Part shown: piece by piece, positions 1 through 7,848 of the stretch
How positions within the stretch are numbered: the first letter of the stretch is position 1
How the letters are laid out: every line of letters begins with the position of its first letter
Assembly: GCA_017307275.1 (NCBI GenBank)
Contig: JAFKFK010000022.1
Coordinates: 62,001-126,000, forward strand
Origin: Alphaproteobacteria bacterium
Lineage (GTDB): Bacteria; Pseudomonadota; Alphaproteobacteria; Reyranellales; Reyranellaceae
DNA length: 64,000 bases
Direction: 5' to 3'
Made by a program: the position numbers and the translations under genes
The notes under the pieces: generated by a model
The model's database searches: none
Told to the model about the DNA's origin: nothing
The model's input: only the letters and a program-made list of their open reading frames with translations

Positions 1-771
1 GGATTGGCCGAGGATGGACCAGCCGAGAATGACGGCCGTCATCGGGCTCAGGAAGCCGAGTGGTGCCACCACGGAAGGCTCCAGCCGCGCGATGCCGCGG
101 AACCAGAGGATGTAGGTGAGTGCCGCTCCAATCACGCCGAGCCATATGAAGCCCATCAGATTTGCCGCGGTAAGGGCAGGCAGCGATGGCTCCAGGATCA
201 GAGCGGCGGGCAGCAGCAGCAATCCGCCCGCCGTCAACTGCCACGCCGTGAAGGTCAGCGGCGAGACAGGCGGCTGCCACCGGCGGGTCAGCACCGTTCC
301 GAACGCCATGGAGACGGCGCCGCCGAGGCCCGCGGCGATGCCGATCGGATCGAGGGCGGCGCGCGGCGTCAGGATCAGGAGGGCCACGCCGCCCATGCCA
401 GCGATGGCGGCAACGATGGCCAATGGGCGGATCGGCGATCCGAGCAGGGGGCGCGCCAGCAGGATCACGATCAGCGGCTGGATGGCGCCAACGGTCGCCG
501 CTACGCCGCCCGGCAGCCGATAGGCCGCAACGAAAAGCAGCCACCAGAAGATCGTGAAGTTGAGGGCGCCCAGGATCAGGACGCGGCTCCACCAGATGCC
601 CTGGGGCAATTGACGAACGATCACGAGCAACAGGAGGCCCGCGGGCAAGGCGCGCAGCATGGCCACCGTCCAGGGATAACCCTGCGGCAGGAGTTCGGTC
701 GTTACCAGATAGGTGCTGCCCCAGATCGCCGGCGCGATGGCGGTGAGCAGGAGATCGACTTTGCGGGACAT
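1..771 (-). CDS. EamA/DMT-family transporter, C-terminus cut by window edge
   Basis: Reverse-strand reading from the ATG at 771 stays open for 257 codons to the window edge. The protein is made of alternating hydrophobic segments, beginning with a membrane segment containing AIWGSTYLV and later GVIGAALTYILWFRGIARLE and GFLSPMTAVILGW, which are typical of the second EamA repeat (drug/metabolite transporter superfamily, ten membrane helices, about 290-300 residues). The missing part is therefore only about 35-45 residues. It is divergent from the MarR regulator starting at 854, with two palindromes between them, so it is probably the regulator's target. The substrate cannot be read from sequence; export of a small metabolite is typical of the family. 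Confidence 0.85.
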   Translation of the reverse strand, partial: MSRKVDLLLTAIAPAIWGSTYLVTTELLPQGYPWTVAMLRALPAGLLLLVIVRQLPQGIWWSRVLILGALNFTIFWWLLFVAAYRLPGGVAATVGAIQPLIVILLARPLLGSPIRPLAIVAAIAGMGGVALLILTPRAALDPIGIAAGLGGAVSMAFGTVLTRRWQPPVSPLTFTAWQLTAGGLLLLPAALILEPSLPALTAANLMGFIWLGVIGAALTYILWFRGIARLEPSVVAPLGFLSPMTAVILGWSILGQS

Positions 772-789
772 GCAGCGCGCTTTCCGAGT

Positions 790-831
790 TATCTTGACCT
801 CAAGATAGTTGTAGATGTCTTGACGTCAAGA
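790..831. promoter_or_regulatory. Twin palindromic operator between EamA transporter and MarR gene
   Basis: Two related inverted repeats sit in the 82-bp divergent spacer. The first is TATCTTGA-CC-TCAAGATA at 790-807. The second is the perfect 14-bp palindrome TCTTGACGTCAAGA at 818-831. They share the half-site TCTTGA and lie 28 bp apart centre to centre. Paired symmetric sites next to a MarR gene are the usual arrangement for autoregulation plus control of the divergent gene. Binding by this MarR protein is inferred. Confidence 0.65.
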
Positions 832-853
832 TATCTGCCGAAGATAAATCGCC

Positions 854-1342
854 ATGGACCCTGTCGACGACATTCTTGCGCAGTGGCACCGCGAGCGGCC
901 CGACCTGGATGTCGGTCCCATGGGCCTGATCGGTCGCCTCCGGCGCATCTCGCATCACCTGACACGCGAGATGGAGAAGACCTTTGCGCGGCATGGCCTG
1001 AACGATGCCACCTTCGACGTGCTGGCGACGCTGCGCCGCTCCGGGCCGCCCTACAGCCTGTCGCCGGGCGATCTGCTGGCCACGATGATGATCACCTCCG
1101 GCACCATGACCAACCGCGTCGATCAGCTCGAGAAGGTGGGGCTGGTCGAGAGAACACAGAACCCCGAAGACGGGCGCGGTGTCATCATCTCGCTGACGGA
1201 CGAAGGGTTTGCCGTCATCGACGCCGCGGTGACGGACCATGTCGCCACCCAGTCACGGCTGACCTCGATGCTGTCGCCGAAGGACAAGGCGACGCTCAAT
1301 CGCCTGCTGAGCAAGTATCTGGTGGCGATAACCGGCTCCTGA
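854..1342 (+). CDS. MarR-family transcriptional regulator
   Basis: This 162-residue protein has the MarR layout: an N-terminal helix pair for dimerisation, then a winged helix at about residues 45-120. The recognition region is LLATMMITSGTMTNRVDQLE followed by the wing GLVERTQNPEDGRGVIISLT, in which the DxR motif typical of the MarR wing (EDGR) is visible. The start ATG is 22 bp after the second TCTTGA palindrome. It is divergent from an EamA exporter, which suggests ligand-relieved repression of that exporter. Its 3' end overlaps the convergent hydrolase gene by 47 bp. The ligand is unknown. Confidence 0.9.
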   Translation: MDPVDDILAQWHRERPDLDVGPMGLIGRLRRISHHLTREMEKTFARHGLNDATFDVLATLRRSGPPYSLSPGDLLATMMITSGTMTNRVDQLEKVGLVERTQNPEDGRGVIISLTDEGFAVIDAAVTDHVATQSRLTSMLSPKDKATLNRLLSKYLVAITGS

Positions 1343-2138
1343 AGAAGGCCAGGATTTCGTCACGCGCTGCGATTGTCGGCTGGCCGGCTTCGTCGATGAG
1401 ATGGGCGGTCACGACGCTGTGCGGCGTCGGGACATGACGCGCAAAGAACGGCGCAACGTCGGTATTGGCCGACGCGTCGGGCAGAACACGCCCGACGAAA
1501 CGGTCGCCCAGCGCCTGGGCGTAGGCCGCGAAGCGCTGCGCCCGACAGAAATGGTCGCCCTCAAAGCGATAGGCCAGCACAGTGAGGTCTTCACGCTTCA
1601 GGCGGTCACTGACGGTGCGGAGATCGTCGGGGGCGATCTCGAGTCCACCTGGATCGTTGAGCGGTAACGACGGCTGCGACAATACCGGCGCCAGCACGGC
1701 AGGTTCGAGCATCATCGTGAGCGCGAAGTTGCCGGTGAAGCACATACCGATGGCGCCGACGCCCGGGCCGCCGCATTCCTGATGGGCGAACCTCGCCAGT
1801 GCCATGAGCCATCGCGTCACCGGACTCGACTGATTGGCGGCGAGGGCGCGGAACTCGGCACTGACACAGGCGCGCTGGAAAATAGCCGCTCCCTCGTCGG
1901 CGCCAGGCACGGCACCGTCGCGACCGAACAGTGAGGGCATGTAGACGGTGAAGCCGGCATCGCGGACCCATCGGCTGAAGCGGGCGACATGGGGGCTGAT
2001 GCCCGGCATCTCGGTCATGACGATTACCGCCGGTCCGGCGCCCGCGACGTGGACCCTTTTCGCGACGTCCTGAAGCGTGATCTCGCGATGCGCAAAGTCG
2101 TCGAGAGGATCGTCTACTTTCATGCTGCTCGTCGGCAT
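1296..2138 (-). CDS. Dienelactone hydrolase family protein
   Basis: An alpha/beta-hydrolase of about 280 residues. The nucleophile elbow is GMCFTGNF, with Cys at about residue 133, as in dienelactone hydrolases (Cys-Asp-His triad). Candidate Asp and His are in YRFEGDHF (about 195) and the VPTPHSVVTAH stretch (about 240-246). I chose the ATG at 2138 because GGGAG lies 8 nt upstream (2147-2151); an alternative ATG is at 2123. The usual reaction of the family is cleavage of cyclic enol-lactones in chloroaromatic breakdown, but many members have unknown ester substrates. It is divergent from a GlxA-like AraC regulator, which may control it. Confidence 0.85.
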   Translation of the reverse strand: MPTSSMKVDDPLDDFAHREITLQDVAKRVHVAGAGPAVIVMTEMPGISPHVARFSRWVRDAGFTVYMPSLFGRDGAVPGADEGAAIFQRACVSAEFRALAANQSSPVTRWLMALARFAHQECGGPGVGAIGMCFTGNFALTMMLEPAVLAPVLSQPSLPLNDPGGLEIAPDDLRTVSDRLKREDLTVLAYRFEGDHFCRAQRFAAYAQALGDRFVGRVLPDASANTDVAPFFARHVPTPHSVVTAHLIDEAGQPTIAARDEILAFFRSRLSPPDTCSAGD

Positions 2139-2170
2139 CGGCCAGGCTCCCGGTCTGCGAGGCCGCACGA

Positions 2171-3136
2171 TTGTCCCGTTCGAGTTTCGACGCTAGTGTC
2201 GAAATAGACATCTTTCAGGGATATTTCGCCATCACCCGAATCGTCGTTCTTGCCCTGCCCGGCGGATTGGCGTCGAGCCTCGCCATCACCCTGGATACCT
2301 TACAGACGGCCAATGCGCTTAGCCGCCAGAAGGGGAGGCGGGAGGTGTTCGACGTCCGGCCGCTCGAGGTCTCGGAGACGACGACCTGCCGCTTCCGAGA
2401 GAGCGACGTCGTGATCGTGCCGGGGCTCGGCACGACGACCCAGGCAGAACTGGAAGCGTGTCTGGTAAGTGCCGTGGGGCAGCGCGCCGTCAAGCTCGTC
2501 CGCTCCGCCCGTGCCGCCGGCGCAAGCGTCGCGGCGTCGTGTGCCAGCACGTTCATTCTTGCCGAAGCAGGTTTGCTGGCGGGGCGGCGAGCGACGACAA
2601 CATGGTGGCTGGCGCCGGTGTTCCGCAGGCGTTACCCCGACGTCGAACTCGTCACCGAGCAGATCGTCGTCGCCGATTGGCCGATCGCGACGGCGGGTGC
2701 CGCAATGGCGCAGATGGATCTCATGTTGGCGGTGATCGCAAAGTTCGCCGGAGCTTCGATAGCGCAGGCCTGCGCGCGCTATCTCCTGCTCGATCGGCGG
2801 AGTTCGCAGGCGCCTTACATGGCCATAACGTTTCTCGCCGGTCAGGATGTACGGATCGCGCGCGCAGAGAGTTGGCTGAGGAAGAACATCGATCGCAAGG
2901 TCACCATGGATGATCTGGCGGCTGCTGCCGGGCTTTCGCCCCGGACCTTCGCGCGACGTTTAAAGGCCGTGTGCGATTTGTCGCCGGTCCGCTTTACCCA
3001 GAGGATCCGGGCGGAGGTCGCTGCCAGGCTCCGTCAGACGACAAATCTGTCGGTCGACGAAATCTCCCGTCGTGTCGGCTATGCGGAGCCGTCGACATTA
3101 CGCCGGCTTCTGCGCCGGGACGCACGTCCGATCTGA
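2171..3136 (+). CDS. GlxA-family AraC transcriptional regulator (DJ-1/PfpI domain plus HTH)
   Basis: The first two-thirds (residues about 22-190) look like a DJ-1/PfpI amidotransferase-like domain (RIVVLALPGG at its start, then ASCASTFILAEAGLL around the nucleophile-elbow region). The C-terminal about 90 residues are an AraC helix-turn-helix pair (DLAAAAGLSPRTFARRLK, then VDEISRRVGYAEPSTLRRLL). This is the GlxA-type architecture, about 320 residues. The start is doubtful: the only in-frame common start codon before the domain is TTG at 2171, and palindromes that look like operator DNA lie inside the first codons (2185-2210). Divergent from the dienelactone hydrolase gene; control of that gene is inferred. 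Confidence 0.85.
   Translation: MSRSSFDASVEIDIFQGYFAITRIVVLALPGGLASSLAITLDTLQTANALSRQKGRREVFDVRPLEVSETTTCRFRESDVVIVPGLGTTTQAELEACLVSAVGQRAVKLVRSARAAGASVAASCASTFILAEAGLLAGRRATTTWWLAPVFRRRYPDVELVTEQIVVADWPIATAGAAMAQMDLMLAVIAKFAGASIAQACARYLLLDRRSSQAPYMAITFLAGQDVRIARAESWLRKNIDRKVTMDDLAAAAGLSPRTFARRLKAVCDLSPVRFTQRIRAEVAARLRQTTNLSVDEISRRVGYAEPSTLRRLLRRDARPI
2185..2210. promoter_or_regulatory. Inverted repeats at the AraC/hydrolase divergent start region
   Basis: TTTCGAC-N6-GTCGAAA (2185-2204) is a perfect 7-bp-arm inverted repeat. It overlaps a second, shorter one, TGTC-N6-GACA (2197-2210). They lie between the two divergent genes if the AraC-type gene starts later than the TTG at 2171, and inside its first codons if it does not. 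Possible regulator-binding site; no independent support. Confidence 0.35.
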
Positions 3137-3240
3137 CGACAAAGACGGCACGTCCCCTGGTTTCCGCCGACATTCGCTGATGCCTTCGCCGGACCTGCCT
3201 CGATCTGCCCTGTAGTCGGCGAGGAGGCAGCCCGGGCCGG

Positions 3241-4179
3241 CTAATCGCGCGCGGCAGCGGCCTCCAGGAAGCCGGCGAGCTTTCGAACAGCCTCACCGGC
3301 GTCCGTTGTCTGCAAGAGCATGCCGATCGGATCGAAGGGTAATTCCGGCGCAAGAGACACCTCGAAGACCTGTCGGGCATCGGCGAGTTGCTTCACGAAG
3401 CTCACCGGAAGAACGCACAGCAATTGTTCACGCGTCAGCATTGACCAGAACAGCGCGGGCACGTTGGTGACGATGGAACTGGTGCGCGGCGCTGTGGTCT
3501 CATCGGCGAACAACCGATCGAATGCCTGGCGGGCGGCCATTGGCACCGGCGCGACCAGCCACTTCGCCTTGCGCAGTTCATCCATCCCGACCTTGCGGCG
3601 CTTCAGGAGGGGATGGCCCGGACCCGCCACTACCGCGAAGCGGTCCTCGACCAGAGGAACGAAGCGCCAGCCTTGGGGCGTCACCTTGGGCGCTCGGCAG
3701 AGGGCGATGTCGACTTCATCGCGTTCGATCAGCGCTGCCAATCGCACAGCGTCGGCTTCGCGCGCCTGTACCTGAACCTCGGGATAGCGGCGGCTGAACT
3801 GCGGCAGGGCCTTCACCAAGACGCCTGATATCCCGGCCGAGATTGCGGCGATGCGTACGGTGCCCGAGGCACGCCCCGACATCGCCACCACTTGTTCGGC
3901 GCTGGCTTCCACGGTCGCCAGAATGCGGCGGGCCGGCGCCAGCAACGCCGCGCCGATTGGCGTCGGGCGCATGCCCCGAGCGTGACGCAGGAACAGCTTG
4001 CATTCGAGCAGCGCTTCGAGATCGGCCAGCACATGCGTCACGGCCGGTTGCGTCAGCCCGATCGCCTCGGCCGTGCGTTTGACGCTGCCGAGTTCGGCGA
4101 TCTGGACAAGCACCTGCAGGTGGCGAATGCGCGCGCGGGCGATCAGGCGATTGCGCAGGGCGGAGGCGTTGGTGCTCAC
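3241..4179 (-). CDS. LysR-family transcriptional regulator
   Basis: A 312-residue protein of normal LysR length. The N-terminal winged helix is clear at residues about 17-75 (RHLQVLVQIAELGSVKRTAE, then IGLTQPAVTHVLADLEALL). The rest matches a periplasmic-binding-protein-like effector domain (GTVRIAAISAGIS begins it). It is divergent from a tripartite-tricarboxylate-type binding protein at 4299, with 119 bp between starts. In this family the neighbour is normally the regulated gene and the transported acid or a metabolite is the co-inducer. The inducer is not predictable here. Confidence 0.9.
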   Translation of the reverse strand: MSTNASALRNRLIARARIRHLQVLVQIAELGSVKRTAEAIGLTQPAVTHVLADLEALLECKLFLRHARGMRPTPIGAALLAPARRILATVEASAEQVVAMSGRASGTVRIAAISAGISGVLVKALPQFSRRYPEVQVQAREADAVRLAALIERDEVDIALCRAPKVTPQGWRFVPLVEDRFAVVAGPGHPLLKRRKVGMDELRKAKWLVAPVPMAARQAFDRLFADETTAPRTSSIVTNVPALFWSMLTREQLLCVLPVSFVKQLADARQVFEVSLAPELPFDPIGMLLQTTDAGEAVRKLAGFLEAAAARD

Positions 4180-4199
4180 GATATTAGGGGTGCTTATTG

Positions 4200-4212
4200 A
4201 TAGGGCATCTAT
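4200..4212. promoter_or_regulatory. Possible LysR binding site
   Basis: The AT-rich spacer between the LysR gene and the divergent TctC gene contains ATAG-GGCAT-CTAT, a short dyad inside a longer imperfect one (TTATTGATAG facing CTATTCGATTA). LysR proteins normally bind T-N11-A dyads in such spacers. The match is weak and is suggested by position. Confidence 0.3.
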
Positions 4213-4298
4213 TCGATTAGTTACTTATTCCTTTTCGCCGATGATTTGAACCGCCGAAGGGACACACAACCAACCGTCCTCGGTGAAGAGGAAATGCT

Positions 4299-5285
4299 AT
4301 GCCGGATCGCTTCCCACGGCTCTCGCGCCGTACCTTGCTCATTTCTTTGCCGGTGCTGGGCATGGCGCCTGTCGCGGCGACGGCGCAGGCATACCCGGAC
4401 AAGCCCATAACGCTCGTCGTGCCGTTCCCGCCGGGGGCGGTGACCGACCGCGCCGGCCGCGCGCTTGGGGCGGAGCTCAGCAAACGGCTGGGCCAGCAGG
4501 TGATCGTCGACAATGTGGGAGGTGCGTCCGGCACCTTGGCCGGCCAGAAAGTGCTGCGTGCCCGACCCGACGGCTACACGCTGCTGATCGGCACGGTCAA
4601 CGACCTGGTGATGGCGCCGATCGTTCTCAAACAGGCGGGCTACTCGGCGAAGGACTTCACGCCGATTGCCAAGATTTTCCAGGTTCCGACCATTCTGGTC
4701 GCCAACCCGGCGTTGCCGGCCAATACGGCCGATGAGTTCATCGACTACGCGAAGAAGCAGGGGCGACCGGTGCCACTCGGTGCGACGGGCCTTGCAACGC
4801 TACAGACCGTTGGGGGCGTCCTGTTCGCGGAGGCGGGGGGCTTTAAGTTCGACATCGTGCCTTACAAAGGAGGCGGGCCTCTCCTGACCGACCTGGTGGG
4901 CGGACAGGTTCAGGTCGCGACGATGGCGCTGGGCTCGGCGCTCAGTCTGATCCGTCAGGGCAAGCTCAAGTCGCTCGGCTTGATCTCCCTGCAACGCGAT
5001 CCCACGGCGCCCGAACTGCCGACGGTGAACGAGGGAAAGCTGGTCAAGGGAATCGAAGCCGATCTCTGGGGCGGCCTTACCGGACCGGCAAACCTGCCGT
5101 CGGCCGTGGTCGAACGCCTGTCGGCGACGCTGCGTGACATTCTTGCGGACCCATCGTTCAAGGAGTCCGAAGCGCGCGCGGGCAACGTTCTGGCCGAATA
5201 TGCCGATGCTGCAGCCTTTGGGGCGTTCATGGCACGGGAAGAGGGGCGCCTGCGTGCGTTGGCGGCCAGGGTCCAGCTGGAATAG
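4299..5285 (+). CDS. TctC/Bug-family periplasmic solute-binding protein
   Basis: A 328-residue protein with a Tat-like signal (SRRTLLISLPVL, cut after about ATAQA). The mature part begins YPDKPITLVVPFPPGAVTDR, the signature N-terminus of the tripartite tricarboxylate transporter receptor (Bug) family, followed by VDNVGGASGTLAGQKV and the PYKGGGPLLTDLVGGQV region that lines the ligand cleft. These proteins bind carboxylates and related small acids in the periplasm. No tctA or tctB membrane genes are near, so it is an orphan receptor, which is common for Bug proteins. Probably controlled by the divergent LysR gene. Confidence 0.92.
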   Translation: MPDRFPRLSRRTLLISLPVLGMAPVAATAQAYPDKPITLVVPFPPGAVTDRAGRALGAELSKRLGQQVIVDNVGGASGTLAGQKVLRARPDGYTLLIGTVNDLVMAPIVLKQAGYSAKDFTPIAKIFQVPTILVANPALPANTADEFIDYAKKQGRPVPLGATGLATLQTVGGVLFAEAGGFKFDIVPYKGGGPLLTDLVGGQVQVATMALGSALSLIRQGKLKSLGLISLQRDPTAPELPTVNEGKLVKGIEADLWGGLTGPANLPSAVVERLSATLRDILADPSFKESEARAGNVLAEYADAAAFGAFMAREEGRLRALAARVQLE

Positions 5286-5333
5286 GCGAGCGATCCGGAG
5301 GCGTCTTGCTTGACGCGTCCGTGACTTCATAAT

Positions 5334-5365
5334 ATTGCTAATTGGCAATATAGCCAAAAGGCAAT
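5334..5365. promoter_or_regulatory. Nested palindromic operator in front of ArsR/AHSA1 operon
   Basis: A 32-bp site with two concentric dyads: ATTGC (5334-5338) pairs with GCAAT (5361-5365), and TTGGC (5342-5346) pairs with GCCAA (5353-5357). Both have the same centre at 5349.5. It ends 5 bp before the ATG of the ArsR gene, where a bound repressor would block transcription or start. Autorepression by the ArsR protein is the natural reading. Confidence 0.65.
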
Positions 5366-5370
5366 TAACA

Positions 5371-5736
5371 ATGCTGCAGCCCGGGCAACAGCTCGATCTG
5401 GTCTTTGCCGCTCTTGCCGATCCGACGCGCCGCGCGATCCTGGCGCGGCTCGCGGCCGGCGAGGCAACGGTCAACGAACTGGTCGAGCCATTCGATCTCA
5501 GCCAGCCGACCATCTCCAAGCATCTGAAGGTATTGGAAGGGGCGGGACTAGTGTCGCGCGGCCGAGAGGCGCAATTCAGACCCGTGCGCCTGAATGCAGC
5601 GCCACTCGAAGTGGCCGCACATTGGATCGGCGACTACCGCCGCTTCTGGGAAGAGAGCTTCGACAAGCTCGATGCCTACGTGAGCGAACTTCATCGAAAG
5701 GAGAAGCAGCATGGCCGCAAGCGCAGCCGCAAGTGA
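5371..5736 (+). CDS. ArsR-family transcriptional regulator (SdpR/AHSA1-associated type)
   Basis: A 121-residue protein with a winged helix covering most of its length: LDLVFAALADPTRRAILARL at the start, then LVEPFDLSQPTISKHLKVLEGAGLVSR (recognition helix and wing). There are no CxC metal ligands, so it is not a metal sensor of the classic ArsR type. I use the ATG at 5371, which directly follows the palindromic operator; an upstream frame extension would run through the operator. It overlaps the downstream AHSA1 gene by 26 bp, the standard two-gene cassette in which the START-domain partner is co-transcribed. Confidence 0.9.
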   Translation: MLQPGQQLDLVFAALADPTRRAILARLAAGEATVNELVEPFDLSQPTISKHLKVLEGAGLVSRGREAQFRPVRLNAAPLEVAAHWIGDYRRFWEESFDKLDAYVSELHRKEKQHGRKRSRK

Positions 5737-6211
5737 ATCCATCGCCGCGCGCACCGTCGTCATCACGCGCGAGCTCAACGCACCGGCACGCATCGTGTTC
5801 GACGCGATGAGCAAGCCCGAGCATGTGATGAAATGGTTCGGGCCGGTTGGCTGGCCGCTGACCAAGTGTGACATGGACTTCCGTGTCGGCGGCAAGTTCA
5901 GCTTCGCGATGACAGGCCCAAGCGGCGTCCAGAACACGCCGTTCGGCGGCACTTATCGCGAGATCGTGCCGAACCAGCGCATCGTCTACGACAACGGCTT
6001 CGAGATCGAAGGTGCCGGCAGGATGGTGCACACGATCACCCTGGAAGAGAGGGGAGACAAAACCTTGCTCACTTTCAGCACCCTCTTCGACACCGTGGCG
6101 ATGCGCAACGAGCATGTCGGAATGGGCTTCGTGGTCGGCGTCAATTCCGGCTTCGATCAGCTCAACGATCTTGTCGATACGATGGCGCGCCAGGGTAGCC
6201 ACAAAGGTTGA
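5711..6211 (+). CDS. SRPBCC/AHSA1-domain protein
   Basis: A 166-residue protein. After about 18 variable residues comes VVITRELNAPARIVFDAMSK, then HVMKWFGP, FRVGGKFSFAM, GTYREIVPNQRIVY and a C-terminal long helix. This is the order of the activator of Hsp90 ATPase homologue 1-like (AHSA1/SRPBCC, START fold) family, a hydrophobic cavity that binds lipid-like or aromatic ligands. Bacterial members coupled to ArsR genes have no firmly assigned reaction. Translationally coupled with the ArsR gene upstream. Confidence 0.9.
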   Translation: MAASAAASESIAARTVVITRELNAPARIVFDAMSKPEHVMKWFGPVGWPLTKCDMDFRVGGKFSFAMTGPSGVQNTPFGGTYREIVPNQRIVYDNGFEIEGAGRMVHTITLEERGDKTLLTFSTLFDTVAMRNEHVGMGFVVGVNSGFDQLNDLVDTMARQGSHKG

Positions 6212-6678
6212 TTGTCATCGATCGCCCCCTACATGGGAACGACCCGAGCGAGGCAATGGGGCTTCGCGGCCATGTCGGTGGAAACAGCATGTTCGATCAG
6301 CTTCCGGGGGAACGCGGCTTCGATTTCGTTCCCACGACGACGAGTCTTCTTTTCACCGTAGCGCCGGGCCTGGCACTCGCGAGCATCGACGGTCTTCCGG
6401 CTCTGCCCTACGACGCGGTCGACATTGCGATGAAAGCCGCGTCCACCGTGTCGATGCCGGTCTCGCAGGGCATGGACGGTCTGCTGACACTTCAGCAGAC
6501 TCTTGGCGCCGCGTTGCAAGCTGCGGGTCTTGGCGTCCATCTCACGCCCTCTGCGGCCTTGCTTCATGAGGGGCAGGGGCTGGGTAGTTTCCCGGTCCGC
6601 GAGTTCGCGTTGGTCCAGAGCTTGCCCGAGCGTGATCGATATGTTCCGCTTGGCCGGTGGTCGCTGGACGATCGCTAG
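6208..6678 (+). CDS. Hypothetical protein, family not recognised
   Basis: An open frame of up to 156 residues between two well-supported genes. Codon third positions are GC-rich as in the neighbours, and the composition is normal for a soluble protein. The TTG at 6208 overlaps the stop of the AHSA1 gene; an internal ATG at 6289 preceded by GGTGGA is an equally good start and would give about 129 residues. No signal peptide or membrane helix, and no motif I recognise. The opposite-strand frame over the same bases has the Arg/His-rich composition of a shadow. Its stop lies in the ribosome-binding site of the next gene. Confidence 0.45.
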   Translation: MIVIDRPLHGNDPSEAMGLRGHVGGNSMFDQLPGERGFDFVPTTTSLLFTVAPGLALASIDGLPALPYDAVDIAMKAASTVSMPVSQGMDGLLTLQQTLGAALQAAGLGVHLTPSAALLHEGQGLGSFPVREFALVQSLPERDRYVPLGRWSLDDR

Positions 6679-6691
6679 GAGTTTAAAGCCC

Positions 6692-7453
6692 GTGCAAATT
6701 TCACGACGCCCTGTCGTCGGCATTCTGGCGGCAGGTTTGTTGATGCCGGCTGGGCAGGCCCTGGCCGAAGCCCGGACGCTCAGCGGCAAGGTCGTCTATC
6801 GCGAGCGCATGATGTTGCCGGCGGGAGCGGTCGTCGAGGTGAAGCTGCTCGACGTCTCGCTGGCCGACGCGCCTGCGAAGACGATCTCCGAAACACGGAT
6901 CACCGACGCGAAGGCCAGCCCGATTCCGTACATGCTGCGGTTCGATTCCGCGCAGATCGAGCCACGGCGAACCTATGCCCTGCAGGCCCGCATCCAGGAA
7001 GGCGACCGGCTGCTGTTCATCAGCACGACACGCCATACCGTTTTCGCCGGTGGCAAGGACGATGGCGACATCCAGGTCGAGAATGTTGCCGGGCAGGTGC
7101 CGCCACCGGCATCGTCGTCGTCGCCTGCTGGACGCTGGTTGGCGGAAGATATTCGCGGCGGCGGAGTGATCGACAATCTGCAGTCGGTGCTGGAAATCAC
7201 CGCCGATGGAGTCGTGTCCGGCAGTGGTGGCTGCAACCGCATGCGTGGGCAGGCGACCATCTCGAGCACGAGCCTCACTTTCGGCCCGATAGCCGCTACA
7301 CAGATGGCCTGCCCTCCGGCTGTCATGGATCAGGAAGGCAAGTTCCTGTCCGCCCTCGAGGCGGTACGGAGCTTCAGGATCGATCCCCAGCAGCACAAAC
7401 TCTTCCTGCTCGATGCCGCCGGCCAGACGGTCATGCGGCTGTCGGCCATCTGA
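6692..7453 (+). CDS. YbaY-like plus META-domain exported protein
   Basis: A 253-residue protein starting at GTG 6692, with AGGAG at 6677-6681. The N-terminus is a signal peptide (VVGILAAGLLMPAGQALA). Residues about 28-125 resemble the YbaY/type III secretion pilotin-like domain (LSGKVVYRERMMLPAGAVVE, then VKLLDVSLAD). Residues about 145-250 are a META/HslJ domain (GRWLAEDI, SGSGGCNRMRG, ATQMACP). The fusion of these two domains is common in proteobacterial envelope proteins. HslJ is linked to novobiocin and heat stress in E. coli; the role here is unknown. Confidence 0.85.
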   Translation: MQISRRPVVGILAAGLLMPAGQALAEARTLSGKVVYRERMMLPAGAVVEVKLLDVSLADAPAKTISETRITDAKASPIPYMLRFDSAQIEPRRTYALQARIQEGDRLLFISTTRHTVFAGGKDDGDIQVENVAGQVPPPASSSSPAGRWLAEDIRGGGVIDNLQSVLEITADGVVSGSGGCNRMRGQATISSTSLTFGPIAATQMACPPAVMDQEGKFLSALEAVRSFRIDPQQHKLFLLDAAGQTVMRLSAI

Positions 7454-7463
7454 AAGTCAGCCG

Positions 7464-7817
7464 ATGTCCGTTGTCATTTATGGGATCAAAAACTGCGACA
7501 CGATGAAGAAGGCGCGTGGCTGGCTCGACAAGGCGGGCGTCGCTTACGATTTCCACGACTACAAGACAGCCGGGGTCGAGCGGCCTCGCCTCGAAGGGTG
7601 GGCCAAGAAGGCGGGCTGGGAGACGCTGCTCAACCGGGCCGGCACGACCTTCCGCAAGCTGCCTGAAGGGGACAAGGAAGGGCTCACCGAGACGAAGGCT
7701 ATTGGCCTGATGATGGCGAACCCGTCGATGATCAAACGCCCCGTCCTCGAAGCCGGCGGCCGGCTGCTGGTGGGGTTCAAGCCGGATCAATACGAAGCCC
7801 TGTTGGGCAATCGGTGA
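7464..7817 (+). CDS. ArsC/Spx-like protein (YffB type)
   Basis: A 117-residue thioredoxin-fold protein. The N-terminus VIYGIKNCDTMKKARGWLD carries the single Cys of the arsenate-reductase-like site, followed by FHDYKTAG and, near the end, IKRPVLEAGGRLLVGF (the RP motif). This combination fits the YffB subgroup rather than true arsenate reductases. No other arsenic gene is nearby. Proposed role: glutathione-dependent thiol reductase, from family knowledge. It lies 10 bp after the META protein gene and may share its transcript. Confidence 0.88.
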   Translation: MSVVIYGIKNCDTMKKARGWLDKAGVAYDFHDYKTAGVERPRLEGWAKKAGWETLLNRAGTTFRKLPEGDKEGLTETKAIGLMMANPSMIKRPVLEAGGRLLVGFKPDQYEALLGNR

Positions 7818-7848
7818 GTCCAACTTTGCATATTTCGATTTATTGAGG

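Noticed and set aside
4..1437. A 477-codon plus-strand frame across the first two genes
   Set aside because: It covers the EamA gene, the operator spacer and the MarR gene in the wrong frames; low-complexity Arg/Gln/Gly composition and no domain.
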